From an uncultured Rhizobiaceae group bacterium (lineage in GTDB: Bacteria; Pseudomonadota; Alphaproteobacteria; Rhizobiales; Rhizobiaceae), in assembly GCA_938010435.1 (NCBI GenBank), contig CALLUS010000005.1, positions 372,001 through 436,000 on the forward strand: DNA of 64,000 nt, read 5' to 3'. Shown here one piece after another: positions 48,089 to 57,772 of the stretch. The stretch's first letter is position 1. Each line of letters opens with the position of its first letter. The translations under genes were made by a program, and so were the position numbers. The notes beneath the pieces are model-generated. The model ran no database searches, had not been told where the DNA came from, and saw nothing but the letters and a program-made list of their open reading frames with translations.

Positions 48089-49012
48089 CTACCCACCCAA
48101 TACATCATCCAAAAATGAGATCGCAGCTTGAGCAAATACGTCATTTTTGTCACCTGCCACCATGTGGCCTGCTTCGTTGATATCTTGAAATTTGGCGTGG
48201 GGCACCATTTCTAAGAATTCGTCCACGGCCTCTTTGCTGACGAGTTCTGACTTTGCCCCGCGCACAAGCAATGTGGGGACATTGATTTTACGCACGGCAT
48301 CCATCAACTCTTCCACACGGTCTTTGCGGCCTGAACTAATGTTGTTTTCCCCATCAATAAACCGCGGGTCCCAGTGCCAATACCAGCGGCCATCTTCACG
48401 CTGGCGCAGATTTTTACTCAAACCGTTCAACGATTTTGGACGGCTTCGGTTTGGTAAATACATAGCGATTACGTCAGCTGCAGCTTCCACGCTTTCAAAC
48501 CCGTCACGCATATTAGCGGCCATGAAACCGAGTATTTTATCCACACCGCTTGAAGTCATACGCGGCGTGATGTCTACAAACACCAAAGCTGAAAACAATG
48601 GAAAGCCCCAGCCGTAAACATCGCCTTGCTCCTGTGCCAACATGCCGGATATTCCGCCCATGGATGCGCCAATAAGTGCCGGACCTTGCTTGCCATTGCC
48701 CCAAAGTTCCACTGTTTGATCGCATAAATGAACCAAATCCGCACGGTAGTGTTCAAATGAATAATTCCCGCTCTCCATCCATTCGCTTTCCCCATGTCCA
48801 CGCGCATCAACGGCGACGGCCACCCTGCCCCGTTCCGCAATTTGTTTTGCCGTTGCGGCCCACGAATAACGGGTTTGCCCTCCGCCATGCATAAGCAAAA
48901 CAGGTGTTTGACCAATGTTGTTCTCTTTTGGCACATAGGCCGTTGCGGCAAGACGATTACCCTCCGCACCCACAAAGTTCATATCGGTTTCGTTGATCAA
49001 AGAAGCGTTCAA
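48089..49012 (-). CDS. Alpha/beta hydrolase
   Basis: 307-residue hydrolase. LLMHGGGQTRYSW oxyanion region, nucleophile ALIGASMGGISG, and NEAGHMVAGDKND with the catalytic His are present. The start is a TTG at 49012 with AAGGAAA upstream inside the end of the preceding gene; ATG at 48982 is the alternative. Three bases separate it from the upstream hydrolase gene, so the two are one operon. Substrate unknown. Confidence 0.87.
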   Translation of the reverse strand: MNASLINETDMNFVGAEGNRLAATAYVPKENNIGQTPVLLMHGGGQTRYSWAATAKQIAERGRVAVAVDARGHGESEWMESGNYSFEHYRADLVHLCDQTVELWGNGKQGPALIGASMGGISGMLAQEQGDVYGWGFPLFSALVFVDITPRMTSSGVDKILGFMAANMRDGFESVEAAADVIAMYLPNRSRPKSLNGLSKNLRQREDGRWYWHWDPRFIDGENNISSGRKDRVEELMDAVRKINVPTLLVRGAKSELVSKEAVDEFLEMVPHAKFQDINEAGHMVAGDKNDVFAQAAISFLDDVLGG

Positions 49013-49015
49013 AAT

Positions 49016-49786
49016 CTATTTCCTTAAAAATTCCAAAACCCGCGCTTTAAACACAGGGGCACCAGTGGCTTTCATGTGATCGAGACCCGGCATGGCAAAA
49101 GCTTCTGCATTAGGTATCATAGCAGCCAACTTTTCAGCCGAGCCGCCCACATCATCATCGGTTCCAACGGCCACAAGAACCGGCGTGTGAATAGCTGCCA
49201 CGATTTCAGGTGTGATTTTGTGCTGCGAAGGCCTGATGCAAGCGGCAAGCGCCAAACGGTCGCTCTTCGTCATATCGGCGAACTTGCGGAAACTGGCAGC
49301 GCCCCTATCGGTAATGGTCGACGGATCATCCACCTCCAATCCTTCCGCAATGGTCTCATATCCGCCACGGCCTCCAAAAATGTGTTCACCCATGCCACCG
49401 AACACGGCACGACGAACACGCTCAGGGTTTTGCCAAGCCAACCAAGCTGTAATACGCGCACCCATGGAATACCCTAAAACATCCACTTGTTTGAGACCCA
49501 AATAATCCAACAGCTGCAACGCATCTGCGACAAAGATATCAGGCCCATAATCATCAGGGCTGTAAAACTTCGAACTCTCGCCATGTCCGCGGTTGTCCAA
49601 GGCCACAACACGGTAACCATCGTCCATCAAAACCTTTGCCCAACCCGTCATCATCCAATTCACACGCGCTGTGGACGCAAACCCATGAATGAGTAGAATG
49701 GTTTTTTTCGTTGGCACTTCGGGACGAAGATCGAAAAAGGCGATGCGTGCGTTATTAAGATCGGCAAATTGTTGTGTGTCGGACAT
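49016..49786 (-). CDS. Alpha/beta hydrolase
   Basis: 256-residue hydrolase: ILLIHGFASTARVNW, GHGESSK, nucleophile DVLGYSMGARITAW, and the C-terminal MPGLDHMKATG with the catalytic His. First gene of a two-hydrolase operon; the two proteins share fold but not close sequence, so they are not a recent duplication. Substrate unknown. Confidence 0.88.
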   Translation of the reverse strand: MSDTQQFADLNNARIAFFDLRPEVPTKKTILLIHGFASTARVNWMMTGWAKVLMDDGYRVVALDNRGHGESSKFYSPDDYGPDIFVADALQLLDYLGLKQVDVLGYSMGARITAWLAWQNPERVRRAVFGGMGEHIFGGRGGYETIAEGLEVDDPSTITDRGAASFRKFADMTKSDRLALAACIRPSQHKITPEIVAAIHTPVLVAVGTDDDVGGSAEKLAAMIPNAEAFAMPGLDHMKATGAPVFKARVLEFLRK

Positions 49787-49945
49787 AGAAGCTGTTGTTC
49801 GTTTCGATCACCCTTTTGTTCATGGAAAAAGCGCCCGGCACAAGCGAAATATGAACCATCGTTTCACAAAGAGCAGCTTGCAAATTTTGAACAAGACGCT
49901 ACACCCGAACACAGAAATTAGGCGCACTTCTCAAGGTTTCAGACC

Positions 49946-50191
49946 ATGGCAAAAGCAATCGTTCCACATTTTCACAACGACAACGGTGTGACGCAAATCG
50001 CCATTGGTGTAAAAGAGTTTATGTGCATCGGTGCAAATGTCCCTCAAGATCACCCGCATGTCTATTTGGACATGGGTGAAGACAACGAAATAGTCTGTCC
50101 TTATTGCTCAACATTGTTTTCATACGATAGCAAACTTGGTGCCGCACAAACGGTTCCCGAAGATTGCCTCGTCGTCAGCGAAGCCAACTAA
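49946..50191 (+). CDS. Zinc-finger protein (zf-CHCC, NDUFS6-like)
   Basis: 81-residue protein with the C-H-C-C Zn site of the complex I NDUFS6 family: FMCIGAN, DHPHVYLDMG, and CPYCSTLFSYD. In alphaproteobacteria it is thought to be an accessory subunit or assembly factor of complex I. A second such accessory subunit (NDUFS4-like) lies at 57773-58078. Convergent with a DUF2459 gene. Confidence 0.88.
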   Translation: MAKAIVPHFHNDNGVTQIAIGVKEFMCIGANVPQDHPHVYLDMGEDNEIVCPYCSTLFSYDSKLGAAQTVPEDCLVVSEAN

Positions 50192-50204
50192 AGCGCATCG
50201 CGCT

Positions 50205-50918
50205 CTAGTTCAGTTTTACGGACTTGAAATACTCCAGTGAGTGACGCAAGGAATGTGTTGTGGGTGTCCATTGACCGACTTCAATACCGATTTTTCGCAA
50301 TCCAGAATTCACCCACTGATTGCATGGGTGAAAGATATTGAAATTCCCAACGCCCTCATAAAATACATCATTTTGGCCAATACTTGCTTGAGGTAAATAT
50401 TGTGGCTTACCGCTCGAGCTTTGATCGAAGCTGCCATGTAAGAACTGAAGCAAGGCGGCCAATTGCTCTTTTGAAACCGCCAAACTGATGACATCCGGTG
50501 CGGCAGTATCAATGTCTCCAAACGCAACCACACGCATCACCGATTGATCACCCGTTACAGCTTTTAGAACAGCACTCACCGTAATGTCGCTGTAACTGCC
50601 CGCTGTTGTATAAAATGCTTTAGAGCCCCACCCGAATGCCACGTTACGAAGATTGGGATGGTTCAGCGGCAGTTTTGTCTCGTTGAGAAAACCGAATTGC
50701 GCTTTGTCGACCAAAGTGGCTGGGATCACAAAATCCGCATGCAGCGTGCCCGTGATTAGATAGATTGTCTCTGTTTTTTCCGTGTTCGCGAGATCGACCC
50801 ATTCAGAGTGGATTAAAGAACTCATCCGCGCCGTCACAAAAGACGTACCTATATACCCCGTTACAACCAGAATCAAAAAGGCAACCAAGAGCGCTAAACC
50901 CTTGATTGCCTTCTTCAT
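50205..50918 (-). CDS. DUF2459 family protein
   Basis: 237 residues, one N-terminal membrane helix (LALLVAFLILVVTGYIG), rest probably periplasmic. Family motifs: GTLHADFVIPAT, VAFGWGSKAFYTTAGS and FHPCNQWVNSGLRKIG, with conserved His and Cys that suggest an NlpC-like or permuted papain fold. Activity not established. It lies directly downstream of the aap operon on the same strand, 21 bases after aapP. Confidence 0.82.
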   Translation of the reverse strand: MKKAIKGLALLVAFLILVVTGYIGTSFVTARMSSLIHSEWVDLANTEKTETIYLITGTLHADFVIPATLVDKAQFGFLNETKLPLNHPNLRNVAFGWGSKAFYTTAGSYSDITVSAVLKAVTGDQSVMRVVAFGDIDTAAPDVISLAVSKEQLAALLQFLHGSFDQSSSGKPQYLPQASIGQNDVFYEGVGNFNIFHPCNQWVNSGLRKIGIEVGQWTPTTHSLRHSLEYFKSVKLN

Positions 50919-50939
50919 AACTTATTCCAAACCCGCAAT

Positions 50940-52286
50940 TTAGTGCATAATCTGGCTCAAGAATTCTTTGGTACGTTCGTGCTGCGGATTATCGAAGAAT
51001 GCAACTGGTTCGTTTTCTTCAACAATCTGCCCGGCATCCATAAAGACAACGCGGTTCGCCACCTGGCGTGCAAATCCCATTTCGTGCGTTACGCAAATCA
51101 TGGTCATGCCCTCTTCGGCGAGAGAAACCATTGTATCCAGAACTTCCTTGATCATTTCAGGGTCAAGTGCAGAAGTTGGCTCATCAAACAACATGATGCG
51201 TGGGTTCATGCAGAGCGAACGGGCGATAGCCACGCGCTGTTGCTGGCCACCAGAAAGTTGCCCTGGAAATTTCAACGCCTGTTCAGGAATCTTCACACGC
51301 TCAAGATAGTGCATGGCGATTTCTTCGGCTTCTTTTTGAGGCATTTTGCGCACCCAGATTGGAGCCAATGTGCAGTTTTCCAAAATGGTCAGATGCGGAA
51401 ACAAGTTGAAATGCTGGAACACCATACCAACTTCGCGGCGTACTTCGTCGATCTTTTTGATGTCGCCTGTCAATTCGATGCCATCAACAACGATCTGTCC
51501 ACGCTGATGTTCTTCCAAACGGTTGATACACCGGATCATAGTCGATTTACCTGAACCAGAAGGACCAGCCACAACGATACGCTCACCTTCCATCACTTTC
51601 AGGTTGATATCGCGCAAAACATGAAAGTCGCCATACCACTTGTTCATATTGTTGATTTCGATTGCCACTTTGGAATCGGAAACAGACATGCCTGAAGGCT
51701 TGCTCTCGGCTTGAGCAGGAACAGACGTTGTTGCAGCAACTGCTGCAACGCCCCCTGCTCCACCAGCCATCAAACCAGCGCTTGTCGCTGTCGAAGCAGA
51801 AGGTTTTTTCGCTTGGCTTGTCGAACGCTTTGCAGAAGGAACGGAGGTCTTAGCTGCAACTCTTGGCTTTGCCGCAGCCTTTGCAGTGCTTGCCTTCAGC
51901 TTGGCCGCTACTTTGGTTTTAGATGCCGCAGTTGCTGTCGTCTTAGTTCCAGCTTTCTTCGCTGTTGCCTTCTTGGCAGCAGGTTTAGAGGCCCTCGCCT
52001 TAACTGAACCATTGGGTGATGTTTTCGCCAATCGTTTGGCCTGTTTCACCCATTCGTCGCGTTCAATACGACCAGAAAAATTCAGGTGTTGATTGACGTG
52101 ATCAATCTCTGCCTTTTTCCAATCTGCAATCTGAGCGTATGTCCATACGCCCATTTTGTTGACCTTCTTTTCGAGTGCCGGCCCCACACCAGAAATGAAT
52201 TTCAAATCATCCGGTTTAGAAGGTTTTGCCACCTTAGACGGGGCTTTGCCAGGTACGGTTTTAATTACTTTAGGTTTCGTTGCCAT
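50940..52286 (-). CDS. aapP: General L-amino acid ABC transporter ATPase AapP with N-terminal helix-hairpin-helix/histone-like extension
   Basis: The ABC domain (residues ~207-448) is a normal AapP: Walker [10 protein letters not shown] at 241, Q-loop [11 protein letters not shown], signature [11 protein letters not shown] at 344, Walker [13 protein letters not shown]. Before it lie about 200 extra residues: helix-hairpin-helix [21 protein letters not shown] (26-88), a Lys/Ala-rich H1-like linker (98-165) and a Gly/Ala-rich stretch with GGVAAVA (169-193). Ordinary AapP is about 250-260 residues. The internal Met-200 has no clear ribosome site, whereas aapM ends 6 bases before the ATG at 52286, so the extension is part of the gene. 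Role of the extension unknown. Confidence 0.92.
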   Translation of the reverse strand: MATKPKVIKTVPGKAPSKVAKPSKPDDLKFISGVGPALEKKVNKMGVWTYAQIADWKKAEIDHVNQHLNFSGRIERDEWVKQAKRLAKTSPNGSVKARASKPAAKKATAKKAGTKTTATAASKTKVAAKLKASTAKAAAKPRVAAKTSVPSAKRSTSQAKKPSASTATSAGLMAGGAGGVAAVAATTSVPAQAESKPSGMSVSDSKVAIEINNMNKWYGDFHVLRDINLKVMEGERIVVAGPSGSGKSTMIRCINRLEEHQRGQIVVDGIELTGDIKKIDEVRREVGMVFQHFNLFPHLTILENCTLAPIWVRKMPQKEAEEIAMHYLERVKIPEQALKFPGQLSGGQQQRVAIARSLCMNPRIMLFDEPTSALDPEMIKEVLDTMVSLAEEGMTMICVTHEMGFARQVANRVVFMDAGQIVEENEPVAFFDNPQHERTKEFLSQIMH

Positions 52287-52292
52287 TGGGGA

Positions 52293-53597
52293 TTAGCTCC
52301 TGTGGCCAGTGTCGAGCTTACGCTCGAAATACATGGAATAGCGGGACATGGTGAAGCAGAATATGAAGAACACGAGACCGATGAAAATCGGAAGTTCCCA
52401 AATAATGCCGTTCCACTCCGAAGTTGAACGAATAGGCTGCATAATGCCAACGGGGTCAAGAATACCCACGATGGAAACCAGAACGGTGTCTTTAAACAAC
52501 CCAATAAAGGTGTTCACAATACCCGGGATGGATATCTTCAACGCCTGCGGCAAGATGATAAGACGCGTTGCCTGCCAATAGTTCAGGCCCAAAGCATCAG
52601 CTGCTTCGTACTGCCCTCTTGGTAAAGCGGCCAAACCACCGCGTACCACCTCTGCCATATAAGCAGCGGCAAACAGCGTCACCATGATGATAACGCGCAG
52701 GATCAGGTCGAACGTCGTTCCTGGTGGCAAGAAGTAGTTCAACAGTGTCGAGGCCACGAACAACAGGGTGATCAATGGAACGCCACGAATGAATTCGATG
52801 AACCCGACGCAGAGCATTTTAACCACTGGCATGTTGTCGGATTTACGCCCTAAGGCTAGAACGATGCCCAATGGCAATGAAGCCACAATGCCTGTGACCC
52901 CGATCACAAAAGTGATCAGGAAACCACCAAACTTGGCAGATTCCACAAACTCAAGACCAATCGGCATGGCAGATGCCAACGCGCCTGAAATGCTGTCATG
53001 GAGAAAAATGTAGTACATCAAGCAAAAGGCAATAGCAGCAAGAAGGCCAAGTGTTGAGTTCAGTGGTTTGCTCACCAACGAGAACACAAAAACAGCTGCA
53101 GTAACCATCGCCAAAATAAGCAATGGCCCCCAAATAGCCCCTCCCCAAAGCAGGAAGTAAGCAAGAAGCGGGAACACACCAGTGAACCAAAGCAATTTAC
53201 GCGGCAGGTTGTCATGAAGCAATGGAGCGAACGCCACGAACATCAAGAGGAATGCGAGGATTGGTCGCCAATAAAGTTCCGGCGGGTAAAACCCGAATAT
53301 CAGTTGATTAAACCGCGAGGTCACCACAGCAAAGCATGCGCCAGTATCAATCTCACGACAATTGCGAATGCTGTCCGCAAAGAATACAGCGTCGGTCAGC
53401 ATCCAAGGAATGAGTTTGTATAGAATTGCAATCACCAAAATGGCGAACAGGACAGTCAAAACTGTATCGCGAACACTCGCAAACAAATTTTGGCGCATCC
53501 AAGCAACCGGCCCGGTTGTGTTAACCGGTGCCGGTAATTCTGGAAGGTCCTTGGTGGAAACATACAGTAGCGAGTTTTTGGATTGTGTATCAGACAT
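52293..53597 (-). CDS. aapM: General L-amino acid ABC transporter permease AapM
   Basis: 434-residue inner membrane subunit. The hydrophobic N-terminal half has several helices before the typical permease core KFGGFLITFVIGVTGIVASLPLGIVLALGR and EFIRGVPLITLLFVAS; the EAA loop is QYEAADALGLNYWQATRLIILPQALK. Ends 6 bases before aapP and starts 3 bases after aapQ. Transports a broad range of L-amino acids with AapQ, AapP and AapJ. Confidence 0.94.
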   Translation of the reverse strand: MSDTQSKNSLLYVSTKDLPELPAPVNTTGPVAWMRQNLFASVRDTVLTVLFAILVIAILYKLIPWMLTDAVFFADSIRNCREIDTGACFAVVTSRFNQLIFGFYPPELYWRPILAFLLMFVAFAPLLHDNLPRKLLWFTGVFPLLAYFLLWGGAIWGPLLILAMVTAAVFVFSLVSKPLNSTLGLLAAIAFCLMYYIFLHDSISGALASAMPIGLEFVESAKFGGFLITFVIGVTGIVASLPLGIVLALGRKSDNMPVVKMLCVGFIEFIRGVPLITLLFVASTLLNYFLPPGTTFDLILRVIIMVTLFAAAYMAEVVRGGLAALPRGQYEAADALGLNYWQATRLIILPQALKISIPGIVNTFIGLFKDTVLVSIVGILDPVGIMQPIRSTSEWNGIIWELPIFIGLVFFIFCFTMSRYSMYFERKLDTGHRS

Positions 53598-53600
53598 CGA

Positions 53601-54803
53601 TCAACGCTCCTTAATCGCAACAGAGTTGTTGTAAACATTCATCACACCCGAAATCAGCAATGAAACGATCAGATAAAAACCCATAACAAGCAGAAGACTT
53701 TCCATCTCACGGCCTGTCTGGTTCAGCGTGATACCGCCCAACGTGCCTGTGATGTCCATGTAACCAACCGCAATCGCCAAAGACGAGTTTTTGGTGAGAT
53801 TGAGGTATTGAGAAATCAAAGGCGGAATAATGATGCGCAATGCTTGCGGTAAAATCACAAGGTTCATCGTACGGTTCGGTGGCAAACCAAGCGAGTAAGC
53901 GGCTTCAGTTTGCCCTTTACTGATCGCTTGAATACCAGAACGCACATTCTCAGCAATAAATGCTGCTGTGTAGAGTGACAGAGCAATCCACAAAGCCATG
54001 AAACTGTTACGAACAAACCCACCACCTTGGAAGTTGAAACCCTTCAATTCCGGCAACGACAATCCGATTGGACGACCGAGAATGAAATAGAAAAATAAAA
54101 CCGGCAATATGATAATTGCCAAACGGATCCAAAAGACTGGAAGAATCTCGCCAGTAGCAGCCTGTTTCGCACGTGCCCAACGGCCAAAGAACCAAGCCCC
54201 AACAAGTGAAAGTAAGAAGATAATTGCCAATACACCACTACCGCTTTCCCAAATAGGCGCAGGAACATAAAAGCCACGGTTTGTTGGTACGAAACCACCG
54301 CCGAGCAAAACAGGCGCTTGCCTTGGGGCAGGAAGCATTGCAGAGAACGCCGTGCTCGCCAACAAGATCCAAAGAAGAACCGGCACATTGCGAAACCCTT
54401 CAATGTAAATCGTCATTAAACGGGAGACGAGCCAGTTTTTGGAAAGGCGCATAACGCCAATCGCAACACCAAGAATAGTGGCCGCGATACAGCCTAAAAA
54501 CGCAAGAACCAGTGTATTGAGAATACCGACAACAGCTGCTTTCCAGTGAGGAGAACGTGATGTGTACTCAATCAAACGCTGATTGATATCATAGGACGCA
54601 GGTTCCCAAAGGAACGCAAAGGAAAACTCTTTTCCAAGGTCTCTAAAATTCTGAACCACGTTGCTGACGAGCCAGCCAACAGCTAACATGAACAACGCAA
54701 TGGTGATAATTTGAAGTGTGTAAGAACGATAGCGTTTATCGTAGATCAGCATGCTCAGCCGGAACGGCTCCACATCGTCTGAAAAATCGCTTGCAACGGT
54801 CAT
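53601..54803 (-). CDS. aapQ: General L-amino acid ABC transporter permease AapQ
   Basis: 400-residue inner membrane subunit of the Aap system. The core motifs are GFRNVPVLLWILLASTAFSAMLP and the EAA loop QTEAAYSLGLPPNRTMNLVILPQALRIIIPPLISQYLNL. The large insert between the two permease halves is typical of AapQ. First membrane gene after the aapJ terminator; 3-base gap to aapM. Confidence 0.94.
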   Translation of the reverse strand: MTVASDFSDDVEPFRLSMLIYDKRYRSYTLQIITIALFMLAVGWLVSNVVQNFRDLGKEFSFAFLWEPASYDINQRLIEYTSRSPHWKAAVVGILNTLVLAFLGCIAATILGVAIGVMRLSKNWLVSRLMTIYIEGFRNVPVLLWILLASTAFSAMLPAPRQAPVLLGGGFVPTNRGFYVPAPIWESGSGVLAIIFLLSLVGAWFFGRWARAKQAATGEILPVFWIRLAIIILPVLFFYFILGRPIGLSLPELKGFNFQGGGFVRNSFMALWIALSLYTAAFIAENVRSGIQAISKGQTEAAYSLGLPPNRTMNLVILPQALRIIIPPLISQYLNLTKNSSLAIAVGYMDITGTLGGITLNQTGREMESLLLVMGFYLIVSLLISGVMNVYNNSVAIKER

Positions 54804-54919
54804 GTGAGGCCCATCTGGTGGAATGCTCTAAAATACGTTCAGGCCAGCCGTGGATACAATATTAAAAATCCACTGTTCCCCGCCTTGCCCATCCTGATTT
54901 TCATCAGGTCGTGAATAGA

Positions 54920-54952
54920 AAAAGGCGGCACCTGTATCAGATGCCGCCTTTT
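54920..54952 (-). terminator. Intra-operon attenuator between aapJ and aapQ
   Basis: 11-bp perfect stem AAAAGGCGGCA / TGCCGCCTTTT (54920-54930 with 54942-54952) nine bases after the aapJ stop. On the minus strand it is followed by a short T-run. It should keep permease levels below receptor levels. Confidence 0.82.
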
Positions 54953-54961
54953 CAATTCTAA

Positions 54962-55984
54962 CTAGCGAACAGGCGCAGCATAGAGAATGCCGCCTTTGCT
55001 CCACAACTGGTTCAAGCCACGCTCAAGACCAATAGCCGTCTTCGGACCAATGTACTTGTCGTAGATTTCACCATAGTTGCCGCCAGCTTTAATCGCGTTC
55101 AATGACCAATCATTGCCGAGACCAAGCTTAGTACCGAAATCGCCCTCAGCGCCTAAAAGGCGACGGATTGATGGCAATTTAGAGTTTGCAAGCATGTCGT
55201 CTGCATTTGCTGCAGTCACACCAAGCTCTTCAGCATTGATCAAAACGTTCAGAGTCCATTTCAGGATATCTGCCCACTGGTCATCGCCGTGGCGTGTCAA
55301 AGGAGCGAGTGGCTCTTTTGAAATGATTTCTGGAAGCAGCATGTGATCGCCTGGCTTTTCGAAAGCAGCACGTGTTGCAGCAAGACCAGATGCATCAGTT
55401 GTATAAACGTCACAAGCGTTCGCAAGGTATTTTTCCTGTGCTTCAGCGTTTGTTTCGATTGGAACCGGCTCATAAGTCATGTTGTTTGCGCGGAAGTAGT
55501 CAGCAAGGTTCAACTCTGTTGTTGTACCAGTCTGAATGCAGATTGTTGCACCAGAAAGATTTTTCGCAGAAGTCACACCCAAAGACTTACGTACCATAAA
55601 GCCTTGACCGTCATAGTAGTTCACTGGTGCGAATGTGAATTTCAGGTCAACATCGCGGCTGAAAGTTTCAGTCGTGTTACGTGCCAAAACATCAACTTCA
55701 CCAGAAGCCAACGCTGTGAAGCGTGTTTTACCAGTTGTTGGTGTGAATTTTACAGCTTTTGCATCGCCGAAAATTGCTGCAGCCATTGCACGGCAAAGAG
55801 CCGGGTCAAAACCCTGCCAATCACCAGCATCGTCTGTGAAAGCAAATCCTGGTACACCAGTAGAAACACCACACTGCAAAAAGCCTTTAGCTTTTACATC
55901 GTCCAGTGTTGCAGCAGATGCGCTAGTGGAAACTGTTGCGATTGCAGCAGCACCAAGCGCGAGGGTAAGAAGTTTGGTTTTCAT
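54962..55984 (-). CDS. aapJ: General L-amino acid ABC transporter, periplasmic binding protein AapJ
   Basis: 340-residue receptor; signal peptide ending STSASA. The mature start ATLDDVKAKGFLQCGVSTG and VDVLARNTTETFSRDVDLKFTFAPVNYYDGQGFMV are characteristic. VYTTDASGLAATRAAF and GEIYDKYIGPKTAIGLERGLNQLW complete the match. First gene of aapJQMP, preceded by a 411-base spacer and followed by an attenuator hairpin. Confidence 0.95.
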   Translation of the reverse strand: MKTKLLTLALGAAAIATVSTSASAATLDDVKAKGFLQCGVSTGVPGFAFTDDAGDWQGFDPALCRAMAAAIFGDAKAVKFTPTTGKTRFTALASGEVDVLARNTTETFSRDVDLKFTFAPVNYYDGQGFMVRKSLGVTSAKNLSGATICIQTGTTTELNLADYFRANNMTYEPVPIETNAEAQEKYLANACDVYTTDASGLAATRAAFEKPGDHMLLPEIISKEPLAPLTRHGDDQWADILKWTLNVLINAEELGVTAANADDMLANSKLPSIRRLLGAEGDFGTKLGLGNDWSLNAIKAGGNYGEIYDKYIGPKTAIGLERGLNQLWSKGGILYAAPVR

Positions 55985-56395
55985 GGGTAAGCAGCCTTTC
56001 CTGTTCCATGATAAGAATAGTATAGTCTCATCAAAAAGGCGGGACGCGTAAACGCTGCATAGTCACGAGCTACTGGTTGGACGACAAATCGACCAGCCCC
56101 TCGCCCCCTCCCTGAAACGTCAAGCCTGTTTGTTCAATTTTGAACGCGACCTTAATGGTCTTTAACAAGCTAAGGCCGCGAAGCCTTTTGACTTGGCGCG
56201 ATAACAAGTCATTCTTACCCTCACGTCAAGAGGAGTTAAGCGAGATTAACCTATTTAGACGTAAGAATGCTTCAAAAGGTTAACATGAGAAAGGAAACAC
56301 CTCCATTTTGGACGTTTTAATGCTCAAAATGTGAATTTCCTCGCCAAAATCGATTTTATTGGAACGAGCGATCGGAAGCTTCGCAATGAACAATA
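55985..56395. other. Long spacer upstream of aapJ
   Basis: 411 bases holding the aapJ promoter. No coding frame of note. A small dyad AAGGC/GCCTT (56172-56187) and AT-rich tracts are the only structures seen. Amino acid uptake operons are often nitrogen-controlled, but no convincing NtrC or sigma-54 site was found by eye. Confidence 0.5.
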
Positions 56396-57193
56396 CTATC
56401 GATTCTTTCTTAAAGGAAACACTCGCTCACTCGCAACAAACATAACACCGCGTTTCGCCAGCCAGCGGGCGCACATGAATGTTGCAACGGCACCAAAGGC
56501 AAGCCCCGCCGCCACATCTGAAGGGTAATGTGCACCAACCATAATGCGGCTGCCTCCACCAACAACAGCAACGAAAAGCCATAGAGGCCAGAGCCTTCGC
56601 GGCAGCAATAAAAACAACACCATGCACAGCGCGCCAAAAGTGGTTGAGTGTCCCGAAGGAAAACTCGCAAAACTTGGTTCAAACCTTGCAAAGTCAAATT
56701 CAAGATGACCAAGCGTTTCCAAGTGTACTGGTCGGGCTCTGCCAATCATATGTTTAAGAAAGCTGGCGAGAATTCCGGTGACACCAACGGTGAAGAAGGT
56801 AAAATTGAAATCGCCATGGAGGTTGACCCAAAACCAGCGTTTCGCCCGGGGCATGGTATCTATATTCAAAACAGATATTGTGACACCCAAGATAGCGGCA
56901 GATAGGAGCACCCATCCGCTTGAACCAATATTAGTGACGACGCGAAAGAAATAAAATACAGGTGTTCTGTCAGTCTCATGCCCAAGAGCATAGTGGGCTA
57001 TATCATCGTCAAACCAAATAAAGGCAGCAAACACTAAGACAAACAACGCCACAACAAAAAGGATAGTTCGTTCGTTTAAAGGCACGATAGAATACGATTT
57101 AAAAGCGGGGCGCGGAGTGCGCAGCGCTCGACGAAAAACCGTTTTCAATGCATGCCAACTGCGTCCGAATGCATATGAATGTTCAGAGGTCAT
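56396..57193 (-). CDS. PAP2-family phosphatase
   Basis: 265-residue membrane phosphatase with about five or six helices. The three catalytic motifs are complete: KHMIGRARP, SFPSGHSTT and SRIMVGAHYPSD. Likely removes phosphate from a lipid such as phosphatidate, lipid A-related or undecaprenyl pyrophosphate; which one cannot be told. Long hydrophilic N-terminus (about 40 residues). Downstream of the tRNA-Arg pair on the same strand. Confidence 0.92.
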   Translation of the reverse strand: MTSEHSYAFGRSWHALKTVFRRALRTPRPAFKSYSIVPLNERTILFVVALFVLVFAAFIWFDDDIAHYALGHETDRTPVFYFFRVVTNIGSSGWVLLSAAILGVTISVLNIDTMPRAKRWFWVNLHGDFNFTFFTVGVTGILASFLKHMIGRARPVHLETLGHLEFDFARFEPSFASFPSGHSTTFGALCMVLFLLLPRRLWPLWLFVAVVGGGSRIMVGAHYPSDVAAGLAFGAVATFMCARWLAKRGVMFVASERVFPLRKNR

Positions 57194-57264
57194 AGCAGAT
57201 GCTGGTTTCCTGAGCCAAAATTAAAACAGACGCGACCCGCCAACCAGCAGAGCACCTGATTATG

Positions 57265-57341
57265 TGGTGATCCCTAATGGATTCGAACCATTGACCTACT
57301 GCTTAGAAGGCAGTTGCTCTATCCAGCTGAGCTAAGGGACC
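57265..57341 (-). tRNA. tRNA-Arg (anticodon UCU)
   Basis: Cloverleaf on minus: acceptor GGTCCCT with AGGGATC (one G-T pair), anticodon stem ACTGC/GCAGT with loop CTTCTAA giving TCT, T-arm ATGGTTCGAATCCAT, and CCA encoded. 68 bases downstream of a second tRNA-Arg. Confidence 0.96.
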
Positions 57342-57409
57342 ACTGAGTCTGTCCATAGCGAGTCCAAATCAGTTTGAAAATCGCTTATTCCATTGATGCG
57401 GGATTTTTT

Positions 57410-57486
57410 TGGTGACCCCGAGTGGATTCGAACCACCGACCTACAGATTAGGAATCTGTTGCTCTATCCTGCTGAGCTACGGGGCC
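57410..57486 (-). tRNA. tRNA-Arg (anticodon CCU)
   Basis: Cloverleaf on minus: acceptor GGCCCCG with CGGGGTC (one G-T pair), anticodon stem ACAGA/TCTGT with loop TTCCTAA giving CCT, T-arm GTGGTTCGAATCCAC, CCA encoded. Reads the rare AGG codon and forms a pair with tRNA-Arg(UCU). Confidence 0.96.
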
Positions 57487-57772
57487 AACTTGGTTTGAAT
57501 AACCAATATTAAGGGGCGATGAAATAGAGTTCCAAGTTTAAGTTGCATTTCGTTTACGTAGGCAGTCAAAATTTGCATGAAAGTTGACATCCTATGCCTC
57601 AGTTCAGGAAATCCCAGCGCCCATTTTAAACAAACCAAAAGGGGACGTTGTGCCTGCATACCAAGTTCCAAAAAAATATCACCGCAAATCAAAATTTAGA
57701 GCGAAATTCCCGTCTACCAATCTAAAGAACTAATTTAGATTGAACACCAACAGTTTGATCAATTCGCGACGA

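Noticed and set aside
51690-51700. Internal start (Met-200) giving a normal-length AapP
   Set aside because: No convincing ribosome site upstream of it, while the long frame starts 6 bases after aapM in normal operon spacing; kept as something to test, not as the call.
57477-57692. Open frame covering part of the tRNA-Arg(CCU) gene and spacer
   Set aside because: Overlaps a tRNA and has no domain or start signal.
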